In this document: piece after piece, positions 16,689-25,682 of the stretch
Position numbering within the stretch: position 1 is the first letter of the stretch
How the letters are laid out: each line of letters opens with the position of its first letter
NCBI GenBank assembly: GCA_051748085.1
Contig: JBNJHA010000001.1
Span: 1-64,000, forward strand
Length of the DNA stretch: 64,000 nucleotides
Direction: 5' to 3'
Source: CAYNNQ01 sp051748085
GTDB lineage: Bacteria > Desulfobacterota > Desulfovibrionia > Desulfovibrionales > Desulfonatronovibrionaceae
Made by a program: the position numbers and the translations under genes
The notes under the pieces: generated by a model
The model's database searches: none
What the model saw: the letters and a program-made list of their open reading frames with translations, nothing else
Told to the model about the DNA's origin: nothing

Positions 16689-17768
16689 ATGCTTGATCAG
16701 GACATCATATCCGAAAATATCCTTGAATCTCTTCCGGTCGGCTTGTTGGTCATCGGACCGGAAGGTAATATCATCCGGGCCAACAAAAGTCTTGCCGGGA
16801 TTCTGGGGCATCCCCTGGAACGGATAATAAAAAAAGGATGGAGCCAATTTTTCCTTGAAGGCAATGAGAACAGGGAATTTAATCAGATAATTCTGGATGT
16901 CATTCAAAAAGAGATAAAACGTCTTAAGCGTCACGTGCCGTATTTTACCCCGGATGGAACAATCAAGTATCTGGATGTCGTTTCCTCTTACATTAAAAAG
17001 GACAAGCGGCTGGTGGCCATAGTGGTTTTGCTTGATGATGTCACGGAAGTACATGAACTGTACGAACGGGAAAAAAGGACATTGCGGGAGAACAGCCGCT
17101 TGCAGCAGGAAAGAGCGGAAGGACTGGCCAAACTGGCCATGTCCGTCGCCCATCAGGTGCGCAATCCGGTTTCCGCCATAGGCGGATTTGCAAACCTTTT
17201 AAAGCGCAGGCTGAGTGAAAACGAAAAAAACAGAGCATATCTCCAGGCCATAATCAATGAATCATCAAAACTGGAACAGATGGTCATCGCGGTTAGAGAC
17301 TATGCATTGCTCAGTCGCCGTGAAGCGAAAAAAATTGATCTCAAAAGGCTTCTTCGCGTATGTATGCGTAACCTGGACGCCAAGGCTGAGGAAAAAGGAC
17401 TTCGAATTAAATGGGAATCCGCTGTTTCGCCCTGCGAAATACACGGCGACAGACAAGTACTCAAGGAAGCCCTGTCCGTGATATTGCAGAACTGCCTTGA
17501 TTTCGCTGCAGGCCCGGAAATTTTCATAAAAGTGACCTGCGATTGCCGACAAAATAACGCGCGGATAACGATCAGAGACAGGGGAAAAGGCGTGAATCCT
17601 GCTGATCTGCCGTACCTATTCGATCCTTTCTTTACCACCAAGGCAGCCAGTTCCGGCATGGAACTGGCCCGGGCCAAAAAAATAATAAGCGAGCATAGAG
17701 GGGAACTCCATGCGGAAAGCGATCCCGGGCAAGGGCTTAAAATATCAGTCAACCTGCCCCGGGAATAA
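16689..17768 (+). CDS. Soluble PAS-domain histidine kinase with an altered ATP-lid
   Basis: 359 aa, no membrane segments. A PAS domain (about 1-125: LLVIGPEGNIIRANKSLAGILGHP) is followed by the dimerisation H-box SVAHQVRNPVSAIGGFANLL, which reads HQ where most kinases have HE. The HATPase region has the N-box (ILQNCLDFA), the G1-type motif DRGKGVNPADLPYLFDPFFTTK, and then ASSGMELARAKKI where GxGLGLxxxKKI is normal. The loss of the GLGL lid residues may weaken or change ATP binding. No response-regulator gene is adjacent, so it is an orphan cytoplasmic sensor. The start ATG has no clear ribosome site. Confidence 0.87.
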   Translation: MLDQDIISENILESLPVGLLVIGPEGNIIRANKSLAGILGHPLERIIKKGWSQFFLEGNENREFNQIILDVIQKEIKRLKRHVPYFTPDGTIKYLDVVSSYIKKDKRLVAIVVLLDDVTEVHELYEREKRTLRENSRLQQERAEGLAKLAMSVAHQVRNPVSAIGGFANLLKRRLSENEKNRAYLQAIINESSKLEQMVIAVRDYALLSRREAKKIDLKRLLRVCMRNLDAKAEEKGLRIKWESAVSPCEIHGDRQVLKEALSVILQNCLDFAAGPEIFIKVTCDCRQNNARITIRDRGKGVNPADLPYLFDPFFTTKAASSGMELARAKKIISEHRGELHAESDPGQGLKISVNLPRE

Positions 17769-17938
17769 AGGGAGCGCTGATTGGTTATACTTGATGGCAG
17801 GCCTCCCTTGCAATTTTATTTTCGGCTCCTCACACAAATTTGTGCAAAACTTTGTTGCTAAGAACCCGCAAATAAAGTTTAACATGCTGAATTTGAAGGT
17901 TTTTATTAAAAATTATTGAATTGACTAACCGTTGGGAT

Positions 17939-18053
17939 AATCCAAATCGAAATCGGGATCGCTATCGAAATCGAGAGAATATGCCATTCAGTGCAGTAAG
18001 AACTCTCAGCTTATGGGGTCGATTCCAATCCCGATAGGCGATTTCGATCCCGA
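17939..18053. repeat. Imperfect palindromic ATCGAAATCGGGATC repeat
   Basis: Within the 372-bp gap between the kinase and trmFO. The left arm at 17939-17974 contains ATCGAAATCGGGATCGCTATC. The right arm at 18018-18053 is its imperfect inverse (GATTCCAATCCCGATAGGCGATTTCG). Repeats built of ATCG-AAATCGGGATCG units are seen in other bacterial genomes. The rest of 17769-18140 shows no gene, only a short ACAAATTTGT palindrome near 17834. Confidence 0.6.
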
Positions 18054-18140
18054 AGAAAGAAATCAACCAAACGGATGCATTGGACACTCATTCTTCGCGC
18101 CGGTGTACTTAGCCGTGGTTATTTTTTTAATAAACGCCGG

Positions 18141-19475
18141 CTACATCCCTTTCCAATTCACCTTTTCCAGCCACTTTTGCATGGCCTTGTCCGCCCTTTC
18201 GGCGTGCAGCTCCTTGCGTCTGGCCTTTTTGGCCCGGACGTTCAGGGGAGGGAACAGGCCGAAGTGGACATTGGAAGGCTGAAATTTCTTCACCTCGGTC
18301 CGCAGGTGGCCCATAAGCGCGCCCAGGGCGGTCTCCGGCGGGATGTCCGGCAGGGTCTCGCCGTTCAGTTCCCGGCCCAGCTTAAGGCCCAGCCACAGTC
18401 CGCAGGCCGCGGACTCCACATATCCTTCCACTCCGGTTATCTGCCCGGCCAGATACACCGCCGGGCGATTTTTAAGCTCCAGACTGCTATTTAATACCCG
18501 GGGGGCGTTCACGTAGGTATTCCTGTGGATGCTGCCCAGGCGCAAAAATTCCGCTTTTTCCAGACCGGGGATCATCCGAAAGACCCTTTTTTGCTCCGGA
18601 TAGGTCAGCTTGGTCTGAAAGCCGACCAGATTGAGCGCGGATTTTTCCGCATTCTCCGATCTTAGCTGCAAAACGGCAAACGGTTCCCCGCCGGTGCGGG
18701 GATCGGCGAGGCCCACCGGCTTCAGCGGGCCGAAGGCCAGGGTCATGTCCCCCCGGGAAGCCATGGTTTCTATAGGCAGACAGCCCTCGAAATGGATTTC
18801 CTTTTCAAATTCCCGGGGCGCGACCTGTTCGGCCTGCAAAAGCTCCCGTAAAAAGCGGAAATACTCCTGTTCGGTAAACGGGCAGTTCAGGTAGTCCTTT
18901 TCCTCCGGGGCATAGCGCGAGGCCCAGAACGCCTTTTGCATATCCACCGAGTCCGTGCTCACTATGGGGGCGATGGCATCATAAAAATAAAGGGCCTCTT
19001 CCCCCACGGCCCGCATCAGGCTTTTGCTCATATCCGCGGAAGCAAGCGGCCCGGCGGCAAGTATGATCCGGTCGAATCCGGCCAGACGGGGATCGTCCAG
19101 GCCGGAGATCTCCCCCCGGAGAACGCGGATTCTCTTTTCTTCCCCGAGAGCCTCGGAGATAAAGGAGCTGAAACGCTCCCGGTCCACGGCCAGGGCCTTT
19201 CCGGCCGGGACCCGGGTCTTTTCCGCCGCGTGCATAAAAAGGCTCCCGAGCTGGCGCATCTCCCGCTTCAAGACCCCGACACCGGTCGTGGGTTCGTTGG
19301 AGCGAAAGGAATTGGAGCACACCAGCTCGGCCAAAGACTCCGATTCATGCGCCGGGGAGAACTTTTCCGGCTTCATTTCAAACACGGTCACGGAGACACC
19401 CTGCCGGGCGAGCTGCCAGGCGGCCTCACATCCGGCCAGTCCCCCGCCGATTACCGCCGCATTAGTCTTTTCCAC
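18141..19475 (-). CDS. trmFO: Methylenetetrahydrofolate--tRNA-(uracil-54-C5) methyltransferase
   Basis: 444 aa from a GTG start preceded by AGGGTG. It makes 5-methyluridine at position 54 of the tRNA T-loop, using 5,10-methylene-THF and FAD. The N-terminal FAD motif is AAVIGGGLAGCEAAWQLA, followed by the family signature LAELVCSNSFRSNEP and later CPFTEQEY, EGCLPIETMA and ITGVEGYVESAA. It is monocistronic, divergent from the oppD-like gene; the 242-bp shared upstream region contains repeat A4. Confidence 0.96.
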   Translation of the reverse strand: MEKTNAAVIGGGLAGCEAAWQLARQGVSVTVFEMKPEKFSPAHESESLAELVCSNSFRSNEPTTGVGVLKREMRQLGSLFMHAAEKTRVPAGKALAVDRERFSSFISEALGEEKRIRVLRGEISGLDDPRLAGFDRIILAAGPLASADMSKSLMRAVGEEALYFYDAIAPIVSTDSVDMQKAFWASRYAPEEKDYLNCPFTEQEYFRFLRELLQAEQVAPREFEKEIHFEGCLPIETMASRGDMTLAFGPLKPVGLADPRTGGEPFAVLQLRSENAEKSALNLVGFQTKLTYPEQKRVFRMIPGLEKAEFLRLGSIHRNTYVNAPRVLNSSLELKNRPAVYLAGQITGVEGYVESAACGLWLGLKLGRELNGETLPDIPPETALGALMGHLRTEVKKFQPSNVHFGLFPPLNVRAKKARRKELHAERADKAMQKWLEKVNWKGM

Positions 19476-19532
19476 TATTTTTCACCCTGTCCTTTTTTTG
19501 CATATTTTCTCACCACTTTAATAAGAAAATTG

Positions 19533-19627
19533 AGTAATTGTGAGCGAGCGTATCTGAATACGTGATCGAATAATTACAAAAATTGACGCCGTTAAACTGG
19601 AAAAGGGCCATTTCCGGATGGAAACTA
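19533..19627 (+). repeat. Repeat family A, copy A4 (3' part only)
   Basis: Between trmFO and the oppD-like gene. It aligns with the second half of copy A3: GCGTAT...ATACGTG, CGAATAAT, GTTAAACTG, and the terminal GCCATTTCCGGATGGAAAC. The CGTAT/ATACG mini-hairpin is preserved in both copies while its loop differs (CTGA here, TTTA in A3). The left ATCCGGAAAT end is missing. Confidence 0.75.
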
Positions 19628-19717
19628 ATTACTCCCCCGAGCGAACCCGTCAAGTTGACGCTCTGTTCCATCACCTGTATTCAATGTCAAGCCGCGACAA
19701 ATCACTTTACTTGAAAA

Positions 19718-20695
19718 ATGAACGGACTACTCAACATAAAACAACTTAATGTCTCTTTTGCTCTAAAACAGGGCAAAGTACATGTACTTGAAGACATCTC
19801 CCTCAAAATCAATTCCGGGGAGACTGTCGGATTGGTCGGCGAATCCGGATGCGGTAAAAGCATGCTCGCTCTGTCTATTCTGCAACTTCTTCCGCAACCC
19901 CTGGCCAAAATCGCAAAAGGGGAAATCCTGTTCAAGGGTTTAGATATCGCGCAGGCCGATGAACGGCAAATGCAAGGCATTCGGGGCAATGACATTTCCA
20001 TGATTTTTCAGGAACCGATGACTTCTTTAAATCCGGTTCTTAAATGCGGAGAGCAGGTAGCCGAGGTGTTGCGTCTGCACCGCGAGCTGTCCGCAAAAAC
20101 TGTGCGCAAAAAAGTCCTGGACCTGTTTAAAGCAGTGGGCATATCAGATTCAGAAAGACGCTACCAATCCTTCCCGCATCAGATGAGCGGAGGAATGCGC
20201 CAACGGGTGGGAATTGCAATGGCCCTGGCCTGCAATCCCGAACTTATTCTGGCAGACGAGCCGACAACGGCCCTGGATGTAACCATTCAGGCACATATTT
20301 TAAATCTTATTAAACGGATGCAGGACAAAACAGATGCCGCCGTTCTTTTTATCACCCATGATCTGGGTTTGGCGGCTCAAAACTGTTCACGGGTGGCTGT
20401 TATGTATTCAGGCTGGATAGTGGAAGAAGGGGATGTAAAAAATATTTTTTCCCAACCTCTTCACCCGTATACAAAAGGTCTTCTGGCTTCCCTTCCCCGG
20501 CTGGAACATGGTCCGGGACAAAATTTGTCCCCGATCCCGGGCAATGTCCCTGATCTCAAAAATCTGCCGAATGGATGCCTTTTCCACCCCAGATGTCCCG
20601 CAAAAAGACCCGAATGCGAAAAAGCCGTTCCTCCGGTCAAGACGCTTGATACTGGGCAAATGGTTAAATGCTGGCTTTACGGAGACCAAACTTGA
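19718..20695 (+). CDS. oppD: Oligopeptide/dipeptide ABC transporter ATPase, OppD/DppD type
   Basis: 325 aa. Walker A is GESGCGKSML, the ABC signature is MSGGMRQRVGIAMAL, and Walker B is LILADEPTTALDV. The C-terminal oligopeptide-ABC extension has CLFHPRCPAKRPECEKAVPP with its conserved cysteines, which hold an iron-sulfur cluster in studied relatives. It powers peptide or nickel import at the inner membrane as a heterodimer with the next gene. No permease or binding-protein gene is nearby, so the pair must work with components encoded elsewhere (inference). Confidence 0.93.
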   Translation: MNGLLNIKQLNVSFALKQGKVHVLEDISLKINSGETVGLVGESGCGKSMLALSILQLLPQPLAKIAKGEILFKGLDIAQADERQMQGIRGNDISMIFQEPMTSLNPVLKCGEQVAEVLRLHRELSAKTVRKKVLDLFKAVGISDSERRYQSFPHQMSGGMRQRVGIAMALACNPELILADEPTTALDVTIQAHILNLIKRMQDKTDAAVLFITHDLGLAAQNCSRVAVMYSGWIVEEGDVKNIFSQPLHPYTKGLLASLPRLEHGPGQNLSPIPGNVPDLKNLPNGCLFHPRCPAKRPECEKAVPPVKTLDTGQMVKCWLYGDQT

Positions 20696-21666
20696 CTACC
20701 GATCTGTTGCGGGCTGAAAACCTCAGCAAATCATATCCGGTTGGCCAGGGGATTCAAAACAAGGGTAAGCGCATTTTAGCCGTAAACCAGGTATTTCTTG
20801 CCGTACAGACTGGGGAAACTCTGGGGCTGGTCGGTGAATCCGGATGCGGCAAATCTACATTGGGCAAACTTCTGGTCGGGCTGGAATCGGCTTCAAAAGG
20901 CAAAATTTTTTACGAAAACAAACAAATCTGGACTAAACGCACACCAAATTTCGAACTGCGCCAAAAAATTCAGATGATTTTCCAGGATCCGTTTTCTTCT
21001 CTTAACCCCAGACAAAAAATTAAAAATATCATCGCGGAAGGGCTTCTGGTCCGAAGCAAAAAGAAAAAACTCAGACAGAATATCAGTGAACAGGTCTCGC
21101 GGATCATGCACAAAACCGGACTGTTGGCTGAATACGGCAATCGCTACCCGCATGAATTCAGCGGCGGGCAAAGACAGCGGATCGCCATTGCCCGGGTGCT
21201 GGCCATGAATCCGAGCGTTGTGATCTGTGATGAGCCGGTATCGGCTCTCGATGTCTCCATTCAAGCCCAAATAGTAAATCTTTTGCGGCAAATGCAGGAA
21301 GAAATGCGTATTTCCATGCTCTTTATCTCCCACGATCTTTCAGTTATCAGCAATATTTGTCATTCAGTTGCTGTCATGTATCTGGGATCAATACTTGAAA
21401 CCGGGCGACGTGCTGCTATATATTCCCGTCCGGCGCACCCTTATACCCAGGCCCTTTTAAAAGCCGTGCCTTCGGCCGACCCCGAAAAAAAAACGGAATA
21501 TCTGCTTTTGCAGGGTGAACCGCCCAGCCCTCTGAATCCACCGGGAGGATGCCCCTTCCATACCCGTTGTCCGCAGTGCATGCCGCAATGCAGAGAAAAA
21601 AAACCGGGATGGACCGAGGTAACCCCCAAGCACTATGTCCGTTGCTTTTTGCATGAAAAAATCTGA
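20692..21666 (+). CDS. oppF: Oligopeptide/dipeptide ABC transporter ATPase, OppF/DppF type
   Basis: 324 aa from a TTG at 20692 that overlaps the OppD stop (TTGA) and has GGAG seven bases ahead. An upstream ATG at 20668 lies inside oppD and lacks a ribosome site. Walker A is GESGCGKSTLGKLLVGL, the signature is FSGGQRQRIAIARVL, and Walker B is VVICDEPVSALDV. The C-terminal CPFHTRCPQCMPQCREKKP repeats the cysteine pattern seen in the partner. It forms the second nucleotide-binding subunit of the importer. Confidence 0.92.
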   Translation: MTTDLLRAENLSKSYPVGQGIQNKGKRILAVNQVFLAVQTGETLGLVGESGCGKSTLGKLLVGLESASKGKIFYENKQIWTKRTPNFELRQKIQMIFQDPFSSLNPRQKIKNIIAEGLLVRSKKKKLRQNISEQVSRIMHKTGLLAEYGNRYPHEFSGGQRQRIAIARVLAMNPSVVICDEPVSALDVSIQAQIVNLLRQMQEEMRISMLFISHDLSVISNICHSVAVMYLGSILETGRRAAIYSRPAHPYTQALLKAVPSADPEKKTEYLLLQGEPPSPLNPPGGCPFHTRCPQCMPQCREKKPGWTEVTPKHYVRCFLHEKI

Positions 21667-21702
21667 TATCCGTTCCAACAGACCAAAATCAAAAACAAGC
21701 AT

Positions 21703-23673
21703 ATGCCTCCTAAAAAAGATACGCAAACAAATACCTTGCCGGACATCCTTTCTCCAGCCGGGGACACAGACTCGTTTCTGGCCGCTTTAGCCGCCGGAGC
21801 GGATGCCGTTTACTGCGGACTGAAACACTTTTCCGCCAGGATGGAAGCCAGAAACTTCTCCATAGGCGAGTTGGCCGCCCTGTGCAGCCTGGCCCGGGAA
21901 CGCGGCAAAAAGACGTATATCGCCATCAACACCCTGATCAAGCCGGGAGAAGATATAAAAGCGGCCAGACTTCTGGCCCGGCTGGAACAACAGGTGCAGC
22001 CGACAGCTATAATCGCCTCGGATCCGGCAATGCCCGGCATTGCTCGCGATGTCGGATTCAGCGGGGAAATCCATTTGTCCACGCTGGGAGCGCTGACAAA
22101 TGCCTCCGGACTGAAGGCGGTGCAAAGGGCAGGTTTTCACAGGGCGGTCCTGCCCCGGGAAATGAATGTGGATGAAATAAAAAATTTAGCTGCCAGTTCC
22201 CCGATCGATCTGGAGATATTCATCCACGGCGCCCTTTGCTATGCCATTTCCGGACGCTGCTACTGGAGCAGCCTGCTTGGAGGCAAAAGCGGCCTTCGCG
22301 GTCGATGTGTCCAACCATGCAGACGTCTGTACGACTATAAAGGTCAAAAAGGGCGATTTTTTTCCTGCCTGGATCTGGGGCTGGATGTGCTGGCCAAAGC
22401 CCTCTTAAACACTCCGAAGATAAAGGCCCTTAAAATCGAGGGACGCAAAAAGGGGGCACATTATGTATATTACACCACCTCAGCCTACCGCCTGCTGATG
22501 GACAGACCGGATGACGCCACGGCCAGAAAGGACGTTCTAAGCCTGTTGAAAATGTCTCTAGGGCGAGCGTTCACTCATCATTATTTTTTACCCCAGCGAC
22601 CGTTCAATCCGACCGAACCGGGCGAGGAACGCACATCCGGAATGTATGCCGGCATTTCCCGAAAAAAAAGCAAGACGGCTTCATTTTCTCCCAGAATGGC
22701 TCTGATTAAGAATGATCTTTTACGAATTGGCTCGGAAGAAGACAGGACGCATCAGACACTGGGGATCAAAAGAGCGGTCCCGGCAAAAGGCCGGTTCAAT
22801 CTTCCTTTGTCAGTGCCCGGCGGGAAAAATATCTACCTTATTGACAGGAAAGAACCGGAGCTTCTGAAAATAGTCGCCAACTTAAAAGAGAAACTGCAGC
22901 CGGCATCAAAAGACTTTGAGCCGGGTGTCCCCAAGCTGTCCCCGATCAAAGCCGGGGTAAGCGGCAAAAAAACAGTCAATCTCAATGTCCAACGCTTAAA
23001 GCCGGGCAGGTCCTCCGGGAAAAAACCAATTTCCTTTTGGGCCGATTCTCCACAAATTTTAAGGCAAAACCTGGATTGCAAGTCCGGCAAACAGTGGATC
23101 TGGATTCCGCCCGCCATTTGGCCCGAGGAAGAACTGGGATGGATAAAGGCACTGGACCTTTTGAAAAAACAATCCTTAAGTCAGCTGGTACTGGGAGCCC
23201 CCTGGCAGATATCTCTTCTGCCGCCGAAGCACAAAATACGCATATGGGCGGGGCCTTTCTGCAATATAGCTAATGAGCGGGCTCTGGAAGCCATGCGCGG
23301 GCTGGGATGCTACGGGGCATTCGTCTCTCCGGAACTCGGACGGGAAGACTTGATTGCCTTGGGAAAAAAATCCCCGCTTCCATTGGGGATTGTCATAAAA
23401 GGAATCTGGCCGGCTTGTATTTCTCGGATTCCGGCCTCGGGAATAAAGCCGGCCACAGCGCTTAAAAGTCCCAAAAATGAATTGTTCTGGACTATGCGTT
23501 ACGGTGGAAATTACTGGATTTTTCCCAATTGGGAACTGGATCTGAGCGATAAGAAAAAGGAACTTGCCCGATCCGGATTTTCGGTCTTTGCCCACTTGGC
23601 CGACCGTCCACCGGGAAAAATAAATCTGAAAAACCGCCCGGGGCTCTGGAACTTCGAACATGGCCTCCTGTAA
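21703..23673 (+). CDS. U32 peptidase-family protein (RlhA/TrhP-like RNA hydroxylation factor)
   Basis: 656 aa, close to the length of the RlhA (YdcP) branch. It contains LSPAGDTDSFLAALAAGADAVY, ARNFSIGEL, REMNVDEI, the U32 signature FIHGALCYAISGRC and then GLRGRCVQPCRRLYDYKG. The cysteines in SGRCYW and RCVQPCR are typical of the family. Despite the peptidase name, members in E. coli are needed for 5-hydroxycytidine in 23S rRNA or 5-hydroxyuridine in tRNA. Which modification applies here cannot be read from sequence. It follows oppF by 36 bases. Confidence 0.88.
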   Translation: MPPKKDTQTNTLPDILSPAGDTDSFLAALAAGADAVYCGLKHFSARMEARNFSIGELAALCSLARERGKKTYIAINTLIKPGEDIKAARLLARLEQQVQPTAIIASDPAMPGIARDVGFSGEIHLSTLGALTNASGLKAVQRAGFHRAVLPREMNVDEIKNLAASSPIDLEIFIHGALCYAISGRCYWSSLLGGKSGLRGRCVQPCRRLYDYKGQKGRFFSCLDLGLDVLAKALLNTPKIKALKIEGRKKGAHYVYYTTSAYRLLMDRPDDATARKDVLSLLKMSLGRAFTHHYFLPQRPFNPTEPGEERTSGMYAGISRKKSKTASFSPRMALIKNDLLRIGSEEDRTHQTLGIKRAVPAKGRFNLPLSVPGGKNIYLIDRKEPELLKIVANLKEKLQPASKDFEPGVPKLSPIKAGVSGKKTVNLNVQRLKPGRSSGKKPISFWADSPQILRQNLDCKSGKQWIWIPPAIWPEEELGWIKALDLLKKQSLSQLVLGAPWQISLLPPKHKIRIWAGPFCNIANERALEAMRGLGCYGAFVSPELGREDLIALGKKSPLPLGIVIKGIWPACISRIPASGIKPATALKSPKNELFWTMRYGGNYWIFPNWELDLSDKKKELARSGFSVFAHLADRPPGKINLKNRPGLWNFEHGLL

Positions 23674-23734
23674 CTATGCCCGGCAAAAGATAACTTGGCA
23701 TTAATTTTGAATATAAACTCTGCAAGGAGTTGCC

Positions 23735-24394
23735 ATGTTCAAAAAATTGTTAGCCTCATTTCTTTTGTGTTTCCCCCTGCTTGCCTGCTCGCATATTGAA
23801 TCCCGTGTAGAACAGAGAGTTGAACCCCATTTGGATCATGTGGATATCTATCAGCCACCACCGGTCGAACTCTCAAAAAGGGCATTATATGTCCGGCCCG
23901 GTTTTCCCTCTCCTCCTAACTTGAAGGCGATAATATTTCCTTTCTGGCTGGATCAGGATCTCGCGAACAAAAAAAATATAGGTCGGGAAACAGGACGAAT
24001 CATCTGGCAAACTTGGGCCGAAAAACAAATCTTCAGCCAACTGATTTACGACGAACATTTCGGCTGGCCGGGGCGCAAGGAAGCCCGGAGAATCGCTCTT
24101 GAGAAAAACGCCCAGCTCTATATCCTGGGCCAGATCACCAACTATCTTCCCGGCGGTTCACAGGGAAGCACGAACATTGGAATCAGCCTGAGAATTTATA
24201 ATGCCAAGGATGACAACCTGCTCTGGTCCATGCAGCAATCCGGACGCATCGATCCCCGTCCGGATATGGACTTCATACTATTCAAACGCAAGAATTGGAT
24301 GCCGGATTCCCCCCTTTACATGCTGGTCAGATCCTTGGCATCCAGTTTCAGCGCTCCGGTTTACGAATGGACACATCCATACCCACGCAAATAA
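23735..24394 (+). CDS. Putative outer-membrane lipoprotein
   Basis: 219 aa. The signal peptide MFKKLLASFLLCFPLLAC ends in a lipobox (LLAC|S). AAGGAG sits six bases before the ATG. The mature part contains AIIFPFWLDQDL, NAQLYILGQITNYLPGGSQG and ISLRIYNAKDDNLLWSMQQSGRI, a pattern seen in small periplasmic lipoproteins of the LpoB/CsgG-like superfold. No specific family is recognised and no function is proposed. Confidence 0.75.
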   Translation: MFKKLLASFLLCFPLLACSHIESRVEQRVEPHLDHVDIYQPPPVELSKRALYVRPGFPSPPNLKAIIFPFWLDQDLANKKNIGRETGRIIWQTWAEKQIFSQLIYDEHFGWPGRKEARRIALEKNAQLYILGQITNYLPGGSQGSTNIGISLRIYNAKDDNLLWSMQQSGRIDPRPDMDFILFKRKNWMPDSPLYMLVRSLASSFSAPVYEWTHPYPRK

Positions 24395-24783
24395 AAAACA
24401 CCTGGATTCATTCGCCTCATCCTTTCTAAAACTCATATCTGTTAAGAGTATTTGAACTTATTGCTTTTTTAAGCTTTAACCGTTAGAATTTAATTGTTTT
24501 CTAAATATTAAATAATAATGTATTAAAGAGTTATTCAACAATGACTCTTTTCGCGAAACAAAAGACTTTTCTTTGTAACTAGACAAAATTTTGTTTTACT
24601 CGGGACGATAGTAAACTTCGCTAAATTGAATGTCGATTTTCCCGGTTTCTGTGACCATTTATTACATAACCTTGCATTATTTTCCTTTAAAACAATTAGA
24701 AACTAAATTACTTACAATCTTTTTATAAAAATCACACTATCTTGAAAAAGCTGTTTCCGTGATTAATTTTTAAGGTGCTCAGA
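24395..24783. other. Gene-free A+T-rich gap before the secretion locus
   Basis: 389 bp without a supported gene. It holds one weak stem, AAAGAGT (24525-24531) with ACTCTTT (24544-24550) followed by a short T run, which could terminate the upstream lipoprotein transcript. It probably also holds the promoter of the TPR-gspCDEF operon, but no convincing -35/-10 pair was identified. Base composition turns markedly A+T-rich here. Confidence 0.5.
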
Positions 24784-25674
24784 ATGCTAAAAAATAAAAC
24801 CTCCGTTGCTCTTTTTAAGAAAACAGCAATATTTTCTTCTCTAATTATATCTTTTTTTTTCATTATCAGCTGTTCGGCAAAAAACCAGCCTCAATCTCCC
24901 CAAGATCCTAAAAACACAAAAATAATCTCTCAAGCCAATCAACTTTTTGCCAGAGGAGAATATGAGCTCGCTACAAAAGCCTTCTCCAAAGCCATAGAAA
25001 AAAATTCTCAAAACAGTACATTATTTTTTTTCCGGGCCCTATGTATGGAAAATCTGGGCAAGACCGGCCAAGCTATAAGAAACTACAACCAAGTACTGCA
25101 ACTAAAACCAAATTCCGTTGAGGCTCTGACTAACAGAGGGATCGCTAAGGCATTAATCAACAAGGATAAACAAGCCATACAGGATCTGCAACAAGCCCTG
25201 AATTTAAATGCGGACAACCCCATTATCACCTTCAACCTGGGCCTAATATATTCCCGCCAAAAGCAACACCAGAAAGCAATTCAGATGTTCTCCAAAACGA
25301 TCAAGATGAATCCATCATTCAGCCAGGCTTTCAATAACAGAGGTGTTGCCTATTTAGAGACAAAACATCTGAAAAAGGCGCTACAAGATTTTAGTCAGGC
25401 AATAAATTTGGATCAGAGTCACGCTGAATATTTTTTTAACCGCGGAATAACTTATGCTGAGCTTGGAGATCCTGACCATGCTTTTTCTGATTATACTAGT
25501 GCATTGGAGATTGATCCGGATCTCACAGCTGCCCTTTACAATCGGGGTTTACTGCAAATACATCTAGGTAATGAACAAAAGGGATGTGCCGATTTGCGGC
25601 AATCTTGTGATCAAGGCTTATGCGGCAAATATAACAACCCCAAAATGAAACAACTATGCAACAAAAATAACTAA
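24784..25674 (+). CDS. TPR-repeat lipoprotein upstream of gspC
   Basis: 296 aa from the ATG at 24784 (AAGG eight bases before); a GTG at 24775 is also in frame but lies on the ribosome site. The signal peptide ends at the lipobox FIISC|S. The rest is about six tetratricopeptide repeats (for example NPIITFNLGLIYSRQKQHQKAI, AEYFFNRGITYAELGDPDHAF), ending in a cysteine-rich tail (GCADLRQSCDQGLCGKYN). It ends eight bases before gspC, so it is probably co-transcribed with the secretion genes. It may act as a secretin pilotin or assembly factor, as TPR lipoproteins do for other secretins (inference). Confidence 0.8.
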   Translation: MLKNKTSVALFKKTAIFSSLIISFFFIISCSAKNQPQSPQDPKNTKIISQANQLFARGEYELATKAFSKAIEKNSQNSTLFFFRALCMENLGKTGQAIRNYNQVLQLKPNSVEALTNRGIAKALINKDKQAIQDLQQALNLNADNPIITFNLGLIYSRQKQHQKAIQMFSKTIKMNPSFSQAFNNRGVAYLETKHLKKALQDFSQAINLDQSHAEYFFNRGITYAELGDPDHAFSDYTSALEIDPDLTAALYNRGLLQIHLGNEQKGCADLRQSCDQGLCGKYNNPKMKQLCNKNN

Positions 25675-25682
25675 AAGATTAA

